Below are positions 25,908-34,240 of a stretch of DNA of 64,000 bases, in pieces. The notes under the pieces were generated by a model. The model saw only the letters and a list, made by a program, of their open reading frames with translations, had not been told where the DNA came from and did not search any database. The stretch comes from Mycolicibacterium sp. P9-64. GTDB taxonomy: Bacteria; Actinomycetota; Actinomycetes; Mycobacteriales; Mycobacteriaceae. Where the stretch lies: contig NZ_NPKO01000001.1 of NCBI RefSeq assembly GCF_008329605.1, positions 372,001 through 436,000 of the forward strand, written 5' to 3'. Numbering within the stretch: the first letter of the stretch is position 1; each line of letters opens with the position of its first letter. Both the position numbers and the translations under genes were made by a program.

Positions 25908-27350
25908 TCAGAGAAGAAGACCGATCTGATCCTTGATGACATACGCGGTGAACGCCATGTAGAAGATCATCGAGACAAGCAGAATCGCTGTGCGCCCGTT
26001 CTTCATCGCGATAAAGGGATTGAGACTGCGGTTGAGCCGGACGAGCAGAGCGCAGTACACGACCATGACGAGTCCGTTCAGCACCGCGGCGATCGCGAGA
26101 AGCGCGACCGGCTGAGTGAGTCCGGCCGCGAGGATGCCCACGCCCATGATCACGACCGCCCAGACCACGGTGGCGTACACCTTCGCCTCGGTCCAGAACT
26201 TGTGGCCGCGAATGTAGTTCACGGCGAGTACGTCCGCGGTGATGCGGGCGACCAAGTCGACGACCACCAGGTTGGCGAACATCAAGGCAACCGAGCCGAT
26301 GAGGAGGAAGGCGATCTTGGTGAAGTCGCCGAACTTCTCGGCAAGGAGGTTCGCCTCCATCTGGATGAACGAAAGATCGCCCTTGCCCTGGTAGTTACCG
26401 ACCCCAAGCACGCTATAGGCGATCAGGACGAACACCACGATGGTGATGCTCGCGACGAAGCCGAAGCTCCAGAACTGCTCGATTTTGGCGTTGCGCCACC
26501 ACTGGGTCCAGTGGGCCTTGTTCTCGTCGGTGAGCTCGAACTCGAAACCGGTTGAGCTGCCAGCCTCTTCCTTATTCGTGATGGGGGAGACCACGCGTGG
26601 CGCGTGAGCGCCCATACCCCACCCCTTGTCCCGAATCCAGTTGCTGATGGCGAGATTGACTGCGCCACCGCCTCCGGCGAAGACCATGGCCGTGATCAGG
26701 AAGGTGGTGGGTACTCCGGAGGGCAGACGACCGATGCCCTGGAGTGTGGCGCCGGGCAGTTCAGCCCATGGGCGCCAGCCGATCACGAAGAGGATGGCGA
26801 ATACGGCGAACGCCAGAATCGCGATGACCTTGAAGAACTCGAGCTTCTCGACGGTCTGGTAGACCACGGGCGACAGCGTTAGGACCAGCCCGATGGTGAG
26901 TAGCCCGATGATCGCAATGAGTTTCACGCTGCCGCCGCCGGCCGTGTAGGTGATGAGGGTGGCAGCGGCGGACATCCATCCCGGCCACGCGAAGGGAATG
27001 ACTGTCATCGCGATGAACAGCGGCGCCCACCCCCTCCACCGCCGGGTGAAACCCGTGATGATGGTTTCGCCGGTCGCCAGGGTGTACCGCACTACCTCGG
27101 TGTTGATGAAGTACTGCAACATGATCACCGCGATCGCGGACCACACGAACGTGAGGCCCACTTGGCTGGTGATGTAGGGATGCGAGATGTACTCGCCGGA
27201 TCCGACACCGATAGCCACGAGGACGATGCCGGGGCCGATCATCTTCTTGAGTGACATGGGTTCTGGGAGTTCGCGCACTTCGAAGTCGGGCAGGTGTCCC
27301 GTCTTCGCACGCCCTGAGGAGCGCTGTACCGCCTGATGATTCACGGTCAC
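25908..27350 (-). CDS. Divergent Nramp-family-like membrane transporter lacking the metal-binding motif
   Basis: A 480-aa polytopic membrane protein with about eleven hydrophobic segments. The N-terminal GPGIVLVAIGVGSGEYISHPY aligns with Nramp TM1, but where metal-transporting Nramps have DPGN this protein has GSGE. The TM6 region reads AMVFAGGGGAVNLAISNW and has no MPH-type metal ligand. A roughly 40-residue charged loop (about residues 245-300) splits the molecule. A substrate other than Mn/Fe is therefore likely, perhaps an organic metabolite of the surrounding catabolic cluster. The start is GTG at 27350 or at 27344. The gene stands alone on the minus strand. Confidence 0.8.
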   Translation of the reverse strand: MTVNHQAVQRSSGRAKTGHLPDFEVRELPEPMSLKKMIGPGIVLVAIGVGSGEYISHPYITSQVGLTFVWSAIAVIMLQYFINTEVVRYTLATGETIITGFTRRWRGWAPLFIAMTVIPFAWPGWMSAAATLITYTAGGGSVKLIAIIGLLTIGLVLTLSPVVYQTVEKLEFFKVIAILAFAVFAILFVIGWRPWAELPGATLQGIGRLPSGVPTTFLITAMVFAGGGGAVNLAISNWIRDKGWGMGAHAPRVVSPITNKEEAGSSTGFEFELTDENKAHWTQWWRNAKIEQFWSFGFVASITIVVFVLIAYSVLGVGNYQGKGDLSFIQMEANLLAEKFGDFTKIAFLLIGSVALMFANLVVVDLVARITADVLAVNYIRGHKFWTEAKVYATVVWAVVIMGVGILAAGLTQPVALLAIAAVLNGLVMVVYCALLVRLNRSLNPFIAMKNGRTAILLVSMIFYMAFTAYVIKDQIGLLL

Positions 27351-27623
27351 AATCGGTGCCGCCTTTCTTTCTTTCCTAGCGAGCGCAGCGACCTGGAATC
27401 AGTTGTGATTCAGGGCACCCTAGCGAGAAATATAGGGCTGCATCTCATGTCAAACAAATACCAATGGGTCATCGATTATTAAGTGATGGATATCAATCTG
27501 GGGGATGCCGGCAATGCCCAGTCGAACGTCGGCGGCGGTATCGCCATAAAGTATCGGCGATGAAAAATGTTGCAGCTCAAACTAATTCGATCTCAAAGGT
27601 TCGGCGGGTGCTCGACTTCTCGA
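27351..27623. promoter_or_regulatory. Upstream region of the Nramp-like gene and downstream region of the SDR
   Basis: 273 bp, clearly AT-richer than the coding flanks, with no gene. It presumably carries the minus-strand promoter of the transporter. Confidence 0.5.
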
Positions 27624-28340
27624 TCAGATCGGTGCGACGCCCACTGTCAGGCCGCCGCACACGTAGATCGTCTGCCCGGTGACGAAGCCGGACCGCTCAT
27701 CCAGGAGGTAACCGGCTGTGTGAGCGATGTCGGCAGGGGTGCCCATTCGCCGGACCGGCACCGCATCGACGATGCGCTGCGTCTGTTCTTCATTGTTGGC
27801 GCCGGTGAAGAGTTCAGTCGCAATGGGTCCTGGACCGATCGCGTTGACGGTGATTCCGGACGGGCCGAGTTCCAGAGCCCAAACCCGTGTGAGCCCTATC
27901 AGGCCGGCCTTGGAAGCGGCGTACGCGGTGCGGAGCTCCTTGCCGAGCGCGGCTCTGGAGCTCATGTTGACGATGCGGCCGAACCCCGCCGCCGTCATAT
28001 CGGGTAGGAGCGCCTGCGTGCACTGAACAGCGCAACGCAGGTTCAACGCGTACGCCATGTCCACCTGTCCGAGCGTCTGGTTGGGCAGGGCGTTGGGGAA
28101 CACCGCGCCGACATTGTTGACCAGGCGCGTGATGGGCCCACTTTTGAGGGCCTCGTCCAGAGCGCGCGAGGTGGAATCGGGATCGGATAGGTCGGCAAGC
28201 ACACCGGTACCCACGGGGCTGGGCTCGCGGTCGAGTACGACGACGTCCCAGCCTCTATCGATGCCCTCTTCGACGATCGCACGGCCGATTCCGGCGGCTC
28301 CGCCGGTGACGAGCATCCTCTGTGTCTCAGTCATCGTCAT
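27624..28340 (-). CDS. Short-chain dehydrogenase/reductase
   Basis: A 238-aa classical SDR with TGGAAGIG near the N terminus, NNVG, a catalytic Ser in NMSSRAALG and active-site YAASK; it ends VCGGLTVGVAPI. The frame runs further upstream, but ATG 28340 overlaps the stop of the cyclase-family gene (ATGA) and gives the normal SDR start. It is the third gene of a VOC, cyclase, SDR operon. It probably oxidises a hydroxy intermediate produced by the neighbouring hydrolase or cycloisomerase. Confidence 0.9.
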   Translation of the reverse strand: MTMTETQRMLVTGGAAGIGRAIVEEGIDRGWDVVVLDREPSPVGTGVLADLSDPDSTSRALDEALKSGPITRLVNNVGAVFPNALPNQTLGQVDMAYALNLRCAVQCTQALLPDMTAAGFGRIVNMSSRAALGKELRTAYAASKAGLIGLTRVWALELGPSGITVNAIGPGPIATELFTGANNEEQTQRIVDAVPVRRMGTPADIAHTAGYLLDERSGFVTGQTIYVCGGLTVGVAPI

Positions 28341-29404
28341 ACCGTCGCAATCGGGGTCAGTGGTGAGCCGGTGGCGCCGGGTAACCGGAGTGGAGGAGCC
28401 GTCAGCAGGAATCGAGATCGGTTGTGCCGCCGCAGGTAAGCAGCGAGATCTGACAGCCACCAAAGTTCTCCGAGGTGTACGCCGAGTCGGAAGAGGCAGA
28501 GTTCGTGAAGCGGAAGGGCCGGGGTGCCGTCGACGTGACGCACGGGCGGGAAAGCTTCGACGGCGTAGTTGTCTGCCGCGATGGCGGCAATGTCGCTATC
28601 GCGTATCCAGTCGTGCAGGCGGGGATCGCCGCCGTCGAGGACGGCCGCCACATCAAGTGAACCCGCTGCGGGACAACCGTTCTGTGCCAGCACTTCGCGC
28701 GCGAACCCAGTGTGCAGCACCAGCATGTCACTGGGTTCGACATGAACGTCGTCCGCCTCGAGGATGGCTTCGAAGGTGGCGAAGTCGACAACGGAACGCC
28801 TGGCGCCGAGGTGGGCCTCCAAGTCGACAAGGACCGCGCGGCCCTGCACGCCGTGGCACGCCATGTGCGAGACGTCCACCGGTCCAGCGTGTGACGTCGA
28901 CGCCCGTCCTTCGTCGGCCCCGGCGAGGTCGGCGAGGCTCGTGATGCCGGCCGCCTCGGGTCCGTCCGGTCCGACGACGTCGATGCCCGCGCGCCAGCCG
29001 TTGTAGTACACCTGCTCCGCGAGGCCGTCGGCGTCGGCGTCGAAGACTGCCCCGGCGTGGCCGAAGGCGTCCCATTGGGTGGAGTACTGCGTGTGGAGCA
29101 CGACGAGATCGTCGGACATGACGTCGGTGGCGCCGGGTATCGCTACGTCCATGGAGCAGTTGAAGTTCACCGCCCCGGCACGAAGCGACGGTCGCACCAT
29201 GGGTGGAAATCGGTTGGGATTCAAAACGGTTCGACCAGGCAGGTCAAGCGGCAGCGACAAGCTGAACACCAGTCCGTCGCGAACTTCTGCGATGCCCTTG
29301 TGCACCTGCTCCGGCCCGATCAGGTTGAGTCGGCCCAGAGAGTCGTCCGGGCCGAACTCGCCCCAGTTCGATCCGCCCGGACGCTGTTTCCAGCGTTTGG
29401 TCAC
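28337..29404 (-). CDS. Cyclase-family (kynurenine-formamidase-like) metal-dependent hydrolase
   Basis: A 355-aa protein of the cyclase/KynB superfamily. The metal-binding stretch appears as HTQYSTQWDAFGH, a variant of HxGTHxDxPxH, followed by HGVQGRAVLVDLEAHLG. The roughly 100 upstream codons of the same frame overlap the VOC gene in another phase and are not translated. The GTG at 29404, eight bases after the VOC stop, is the natural start. Relatives hydrolyse cyclic amides or lactones such as isatin or formylkynurenine. With the nearby enolase-superfamily enzyme and YciI, opening of a lactone or ring is plausible. The SDR start overlaps its stop. Confidence 0.88.
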   Translation of the reverse strand: MTKRWKQRPGGSNWGEFGPDDSLGRLNLIGPEQVHKGIAEVRDGLVFSLSLPLDLPGRTVLNPNRFPPMVRPSLRAGAVNFNCSMDVAIPGATDVMSDDLVVLHTQYSTQWDAFGHAGAVFDADADGLAEQVYYNGWRAGIDVVGPDGPEAAGITSLADLAGADEGRASTSHAGPVDVSHMACHGVQGRAVLVDLEAHLGARRSVVDFATFEAILEADDVHVEPSDMLVLHTGFAREVLAQNGCPAAGSLDVAAVLDGGDPRLHDWIRDSDIAAIAADNYAVEAFPPVRHVDGTPALPLHELCLFRLGVHLGELWWLSDLAAYLRRHNRSRFLLTAPPLRLPGATGSPLTPIATV

Positions 29405-29412
29405 GGCCTGGT

Positions 29413-29877
29413 TCAGCTCTCTGGGCTCATGACCTCGTGGATCTCGATGACGTTGCCCGCCGGGTCGGTCAAGAAGATCTGGTCCCAATCCTTCACGGCC
29501 CATTCGCCGTAGTCGGCGAATGGGATGCCCTGGTCGGTCAGGTGCTTGCGCACGGCGGCCAAATCGTCGGTACGGAACGCGTAGTGGCCCGTCAGAAGGG
29601 GGTTGATGGTGTGGCCCATGCGAGGGCCGAGGAACGCCTGGCGGCGACCCGCGTGAATCTGGAGATCGACAGCCTCGTCGCCGCGTGCGTTGAAGAACGC
29701 GACGTTCGCACCCCACTTGTCATCGCCCGTCGCCTCATCGCGATCGTTCTGATGGCCGAGGTGCTCCACCATGGGAGGCAACGGATCGTCCGACAAACCG
29801 AGAACGGTCCGGTAGAAGTCGTGGAGCTCCTCCATGTTGTCGGAGACCACGTTGACGTGGTGCAGGCGCAGCTTCAT
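29413..29877 (-). CDS. VOC-family protein, copy 2
   Basis: A 154-aa vicinal-oxygen-chelate protein, highly similar to the product of 20068-20520: both begin MKLRLHHVNVVSDNM and share LGHQND, FFNARG and WAVKxWDQIF. Candidate metal ligands are the His in LHHVN, His in TGHYAF and Glu in NVIEIHE. Start ATG 29877 is chosen because GAAAGG precedes it and it matches the paralogue. It leads the minus-strand operon with the cyclase-family hydrolase and SDR and is divergent from LysR copy 2. The duplicate pair suggests two similar substrates or steps. Confidence 0.9.
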   Translation of the reverse strand: MKLRLHHVNVVSDNMEELHDFYRTVLGLSDDPLPPMVEHLGHQNDRDEATGDDKWGANVAFFNARGDEAVDLQIHAGRRQAFLGPRMGHTINPLLTGHYAFRTDDLAAVRKHLTDQGIPFADYGEWAVKDWDQIFLTDPAGNVIEIHEVMSPES

Positions 29878-29952
29878 CAGGTCATGCCTTTCTTCAATCA
29901 CATCCGGGCCGAGTAGGTGGCGTACCTAACATCCTGCGCTCGGTAGTCTTAC

Positions 29953-29968
29953 TATTCCAATACGAATA
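29953..29968. promoter_or_regulatory. Possible LysR half-site pair
   Basis: An inverted repeat TATTC-CAATAC-GAATA lies in the 139-bp divergent region between the VOC and LysR copy 2 genes. It overlaps a minus-strand GTATTGGA box. Confidence 0.5.
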
Positions 29969-30016
29969 CCGTTCTGACTGATATGTTTTGGATAAATATC
30001 TTCGGGAGGTAGTTCG

Positions 30017-30940
30017 GTGGATGTTCGCGATCTCGAAGCGTTCGTTGCCGTCGCGGAGGAGCTGCACTTCGGCCGGGCGGCGGCGCGCCTGCACATGGCC
30101 CAGCCGCCCTTGAGCAATCGCATCAGCCAGCTGGAGCGCGAGCTTCAACTGTCGTTGTTCAACCGCAGCACGCGCAGTGTCACATTGACGGAGGCGGGAC
30201 GGCGTCTTCTGCCGCCGGCCCGACGAGCTCTCGGCCAGGTCAATGCCGTTCGCGAGATGGCCAAAGCCATCAGCGTCGGCGAGGAGGGTCTGGTTCGCGT
30301 CGGATTCGCCGGCGCCTCCAGTCAGCGCTCACTGCCGCTTCTCGCCAACGCCGTTCGCCGCGCTCACCCCGGCGTACAACTGGTTCTGCAGTCGCAGACC
30401 TACGTGTACAGCGCCTTCGAGCAGCTCGCGTCTGGCGACCTCGATCTCGCCTTCGTACGGATTCCCGTCACCAATCCCGAGTTGAGCCATCGGGTGGTCG
30501 AGGTCGAAGAGGTGCTGTGTGCGCTACCCGAAGATCACCGGCTCGCAGAACAGGACGCCATCCGGTTGCAGGATCTCGTCGACGATGGGTTCGTCAGCCT
30601 TCCCGAGAACGCACAATCACAACTGCGAGCCACGATGTACGGGATGTGCCTCTCTGCCGGGTTCCCGCCGAGGATCGTGCAAGTAGCTCCGGACTCCGCG
30701 ACGGTGCTCGCCCTCGTCGCAGCGGGGGCGGGAGTCACCATCACGCTCAGTTCGGTGCGTCCCGCCCAGAGCGTTGGGATCGTGTACCGACCGATCGTCG
30801 GCACGGGGCCGAAACACCTCTACGCCGCGATCGCCTGGCGGACCGACAACACGTCACCCGCGCTCGCCCGCGTGCTCGAAGTGACCGAGACCGCCCTCCC
30901 AACACCTGATTCATACGATCCCACTATCAACGATTCCTGA
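30017..30940 (+). CDS. LysR-family transcriptional regulator, copy 2
   Basis: A 307-aa LysR regulator with winged HTH in the first 60 residues (VRDLEAFVAVAEELHFGRAAARLHMAQPPLSNRISQLERELQ) and a C-terminal ligand domain. The GTG start follows GGGAGG. The HTH and the VGFAGxSSxR segment are closely related to LysR copy 1 at 21444. It is divergent from the VOC/cyclase/SDR operon and upstream of the HIBADH, cycloisomerase and ADH genes, so it probably controls one or both. It may cross-regulate with copy 1. Confidence 0.92.
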   Translation: MDVRDLEAFVAVAEELHFGRAAARLHMAQPPLSNRISQLERELQLSLFNRSTRSVTLTEAGRRLLPPARRALGQVNAVREMAKAISVGEEGLVRVGFAGASSQRSLPLLANAVRRAHPGVQLVLQSQTYVYSAFEQLASGDLDLAFVRIPVTNPELSHRVVEVEEVLCALPEDHRLAEQDAIRLQDLVDDGFVSLPENAQSQLRATMYGMCLSAGFPPRIVQVAPDSATVLALVAAGAGVTITLSSVRPAQSVGIVYRPIVGTGPKHLYAAIAWRTDNTSPALARVLEVTETALPTPDSYDPTINDS

Positions 30941-31030
30941 TTTAGTGTTGGACAATTAAAACCGCTCGTCGTTAGCTACTTCACGTAGGGAGTGTGGCCT
31001 TTAGCTCCCTCTTGCGAAGGAGCGACTCCG

Positions 31031-31918
31031 ATGATCGATCAACATCACGCCGATTCGACGGTGAGCGTCACCGTGGTCGGATTCGGCGCCATGGGCGTTC
31101 CCATGGCCACCCGTCTCGCGAATAGCGGGCTTACCGTCCACGTCGTCGACCCCAGCGCTGAGGCGCGCGCTCGAGCGGATGACCTCGGACTGGATGCGTT
31201 CACCGTCGTCAACGAATCGCCGACCTGCGACCTCGTCCTGGTGCTCGTGGCGACCGGTCAACAACTCCTCGACGCGGCGACCGCAGCCACCACCGGACGT
31301 TCGGTGCGGGGGGAGACGTGGATCGTGTCGTCGACGGTCGGGCCCAACGCCGTTCGCGATGCGGCGAAGATCCTGCGATCGGGCGGCGCGGCAGTGATCG
31401 ACGCGCCAGTCACCGGCGGCGTACCCGGCGCGGAGAACGGCACCCTCCGATTCTTGGCAGCCGCGTCCAAGGCCGAGATCGATTCGGCATCAAAGCTCTT
31501 CGCGCCCCTCGGTTCCGTCGTCGTCGTTGGCGATCAAGTCGGTGACGGACAGGCGACCAAACTGGTCAACCAACTGTGCAGCTCCGTGCATCTTGCGGCC
31601 GCCGCCGAAGCGGTCGCGTTGGCGAGCAGGCTCGGCCTCGATCCCAGTAGAACGGTGGAGGTCATCAGCGGCGGGTCGGGTGCGTCGTGGTTCTTCGATG
31701 AACGGGGTCCGAGGATGGCTCGCGTCGGCGATTCACCGGACGTGCTGACCCGACTGGCGATTCTGGCGAAGGACAACAGCCTCGTCGAGGTGGAAGCCGA
31801 TGCCCACCAGGCGTACGTGCCGTTGCTCAAGGCGGCAAAGCGACAGTACGAGCGGGCAGCCGAACTCGGCCTACTGGAGGAGGACGACAGTCAACTCATC
31901 CACGCCTACTTCGACTGA
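31031..31918 (+). CDS. 3-hydroxyisobutyrate-dehydrogenase-like NAD(P) enzyme, copy 2
   Basis: A 295-aa protein with Rossmann motif GFGAMGVPMATRL, substrate site DAPVTGGVPGAENG, active-site Lys in GDGQATKLVNQL and C-terminal helical domain. It is closely similar along its length to the protein of 18742-19626, including the SGASWFFDERGPRMA stretch. The ATG at 31031 is preceded by GAAGGAG, which decides the start over an upstream TTG/ATG frame extension. It heads a plus-strand unit with the enolase-superfamily enzyme (8-bp gap) and an alcohol dehydrogenase. Confidence 0.92.
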   Translation: MIDQHHADSTVSVTVVGFGAMGVPMATRLANSGLTVHVVDPSAEARARADDLGLDAFTVVNESPTCDLVLVLVATGQQLLDAATAATTGRSVRGETWIVSSTVGPNAVRDAAKILRSGGAAVIDAPVTGGVPGAENGTLRFLAAASKAEIDSASKLFAPLGSVVVVGDQVGDGQATKLVNQLCSSVHLAAAAEAVALASRLGLDPSRTVEVISGGSGASWFFDERGPRMARVGDSPDVLTRLAILAKDNSLVEVEADAHQAYVPLLKAAKRQYERAAELGLLEEDDSQLIHAYFD

Positions 31919-31926
31919 CCGACAGG

Positions 31927-33042
31927 ATGCCAATCAGTATGCAAATCACTGACGTTCGGGCCATCCCGTTCGCCATTCCCTACCGCAAGCCCCTCCACTT
32001 CGCCAGCGGACACATCGACGTCGCCGACAACGTCCTGATCGAAGTCGAAACCGAGGACGGCGTGATCGGCGTTGCGGAGGCTCCGCCACGCCCCTACACC
32101 TACGGCGAGACCCAGATCTCGATCGTCGGTGTGATCAAGACTCTGTTCGCGCCCGCCGTGATCGGCGAAAGCCTGTTGAGTCGGGAACGAGTGCGGTCGA
32201 AGCTCGCTCGCACCGTAGGTAATCCAACTGCGAAAGCGGCGATCGACATGGCCATGTGGGACGCCTGGGGCAAGACCGTCGGACAACCCGTGCACGAACT
32301 GCTCGGCGGCTATACCGACCATCTGCGAGTGAGCCACATGCTTGGATTCGCCGAGCCGGCGGTCATGGCCGACGAAGCCATCCGCATGCGCGACGAGTTC
32401 GGAATCACCTCGTTCAAGGTAAAAGTCGGCCGACTTCCCATTCACCTGGACATCGCAGTTTGCCGAGCCATCCGCGACGCATTGGGTGAAAAGGCAGAAC
32501 TCTATCTTGACGGCAACCGAGGATGGCCGGCATCGGAAGCTGCTGCTGCACTGCGTGAGTTGGCTGATCTGGGGTTGTCGCGGGTGGAAGAGCTCTGCCC
32601 AGCCGACGACGTTCTCGGACGCCGGTGGCTGGTCGCGCAGTCGCCGGTGCTCTTCGTCGCCGATGAAAGCGTCCCCACACCGGCCGATGTCACGCGCGAG
32701 ATACTCGCCGGCGCGGCGAACGCCGTCAGCATCAAAACCGCTCGCACCGGCTTCTCGGACTCGTTGAGAGTCGCACACCTCGCTGAGGGGCTCGGAGTGG
32801 AAGTGGTGATCGGAAACCAAATCGACGGCCAGATCGGCACGGCGTGCTCCCTCGCATTCGGCGCTTCTCAGCGGACGACATCCCGCCAAGCGGCAGAACT
32901 CTCCAACTACCTCGACATGCGTGACGACCTTCTCACCGAACCCCTCACCATCATCGACGGCGCCATGCACACCAGTTCGTCGCCGGGCCTGGGTATCTCG
33001 ATCGACCCCGAGAGACTCGACCGCTACCGGGTCGACCACTGA
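31927..33042 (+). CDS. Mandelate racemase/muconate-lactonizing-enzyme family cycloisomerase
   Basis: A 371-aa enolase-superfamily member. The capping domain is N-terminal. The barrel shows the KxK acid/base pair in FKVKVGR, metal ligands in LDGNRGW, VEEL and VADES, and the opposite Lys in VSIKTAR, as in the muconate-lactonizing and dipeptide-epimerase branch. Such enzymes remove a proton next to a carboxylate and lactonise, racemise or dehydrate. With a cyclase-family hydrolase and a YciI protein nearby, lactone chemistry is attractive, but racemisation of an acid fits equally. An internal ATG at 31939 is an alternative start. Confidence 0.9.
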   Translation: MPISMQITDVRAIPFAIPYRKPLHFASGHIDVADNVLIEVETEDGVIGVAEAPPRPYTYGETQISIVGVIKTLFAPAVIGESLLSRERVRSKLARTVGNPTAKAAIDMAMWDAWGKTVGQPVHELLGGYTDHLRVSHMLGFAEPAVMADEAIRMRDEFGITSFKVKVGRLPIHLDIAVCRAIRDALGEKAELYLDGNRGWPASEAAAALRELADLGLSRVEELCPADDVLGRRWLVAQSPVLFVADESVPTPADVTREILAGAANAVSIKTARTGFSDSLRVAHLAEGLGVEVVIGNQIDGQIGTACSLAFGASQRTTSRQAAELSNYLDMRDDLLTEPLTIIDGAMHTSSSPGLGISIDPERLDRYRVDH

Positions 33043-33092
33043 TCACACTGGCGACCGTCGGTCGACCGCACTGAGAAGCATTGAGAGACAAC

Positions 33093-34133
33093 ATGCGCGC
33101 AATCTTGAAGACACGACCCGATGAGGGATTCGAGTACGTCACCGATTATCCCGACCGTGCTGTTGCCAATGGCGAGGTCCGCATCGCGGTGGCAGCGGCG
33201 TCGCCGTGTGGCACCGACCGTGAGCTCGTCCGCTACAGCGCTACAGCCGAGGCCTTCGGCATGAATCTGCCCGTTGTAATGGGGCACGAAGTATCCGGGA
33301 CCGTGATAGAAGTGGGCCCGAATGTCGCAACGCTCCGTGTCGGTGATCGAGTGGCGATGGAGTCGCACATCGCGTGTGGCAACTGCTACCACTGCCGAAT
33401 GGGCCAGGGGCACAACTGTTTGCACATGGCGCTGCTGGGCTTGCACGTCGACGGTGGATTCGCCGAACGACTGGTCGTCTCCGACCGTGCCTGCTACAAG
33501 CTGCCCGACGACGTTCCCACCGAGACCGGCGCTCTCTTCGAGTCAGCGGGCGTAGCCGTTCACGCCATACTCCGCAGCCAGGTCCGGCTGACCGGTTGCT
33601 CCGTGATCATCGCCGGTGCGGGGCCGATCGGGATGGCGCTCACGCAGGTGGCACGCGCATCCGGCGCGAGGCAGATCGTGGTGATCGAGCCGAATGCCTA
33701 CCGGCGCGGTATCGCGGAAACGCTTGGCGCGGTGGCGCTGCCCGCCGATCAGGCGGCAGTCGACTTCTGCCGCGCCGCCTCGAGTGACCGCGGGGGGTTC
33801 GACGTGGGCTTCGACTGCACCGGCGCGCCGGGGGCCCTCGACATCGTCCTCCAGTCACTGAGGCGGGAGGCCACCGCAGTGTGCATTGGGGTGCCTCGAC
33901 AACCGTACGGCCTCGACATCACCCGGTACCTCATCAAGCAGGGCATCAGCATCAAAGGCAGCTTTGGGCGTTCGTTGTGGCAGACCTGGGATCTGCTCGG
34001 CACGATGGTCGGCCAGGGGCAACTCGACCTGAACTCGCTTGTCACGCATCGAATGCCGCTGCGTCAGTTTCAACACGCGATCGACCTGCAGGGCGGCGAC
34101 GCTGGCAAGGTGTTGCTGATTCCAGACCTGTGA
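33093..34133 (+). CDS. Zinc-binding alcohol dehydrogenase, threonine-dehydrogenase-like
   Basis: A 346-aa medium-chain dehydrogenase with the catalytic zinc site in SPCGTDRELVRY and VMGHEVSG, the structural zinc site CGNCYHCRMGQGHNC and coenzyme motif IIAGAGPIGMAL. The pattern resembles L-threonine 3-dehydrogenases and related sugar-alcohol enzymes. An upstream TTG in the same frame is ignored in favour of ATG 33093. It starts 50 bp after the cycloisomerase and closes this plus-strand unit. It probably oxidises a hydroxyl of the pathway substrate. Confidence 0.9.
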   Translation: MRAILKTRPDEGFEYVTDYPDRAVANGEVRIAVAAASPCGTDRELVRYSATAEAFGMNLPVVMGHEVSGTVIEVGPNVATLRVGDRVAMESHIACGNCYHCRMGQGHNCLHMALLGLHVDGGFAERLVVSDRACYKLPDDVPTETGALFESAGVAVHAILRSQVRLTGCSVIIAGAGPIGMALTQVARASGARQIVVIEPNAYRRGIAETLGAVALPADQAAVDFCRAASSDRGGFDVGFDCTGAPGALDIVLQSLRREATAVCIGVPRQPYGLDITRYLIKQGISIKGSFGRSLWQTWDLLGTMVGQGQLDLNSLVTHRMPLRQFQHAIDLQGGDAGKVLLIPDL

Positions 34134-34240
34134 TTACTCGGAGTCGAGTGGTCCGGGGGTCGGGCGCACCCCGAACTGTCGTCGCCGCGGCCGTAGGGTT
34201 GCATTATGACCGCGGACATTAGACGAGCGAGTGATGTTTG

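Noticed and set aside
29405..29716. N-terminal extension of the cyclase-family gene
   Set aside because: This part is the shadow of the VOC gene in another phase (Arg/Pro-rich), and GTG 29404 lies properly spaced after the VOC stop.
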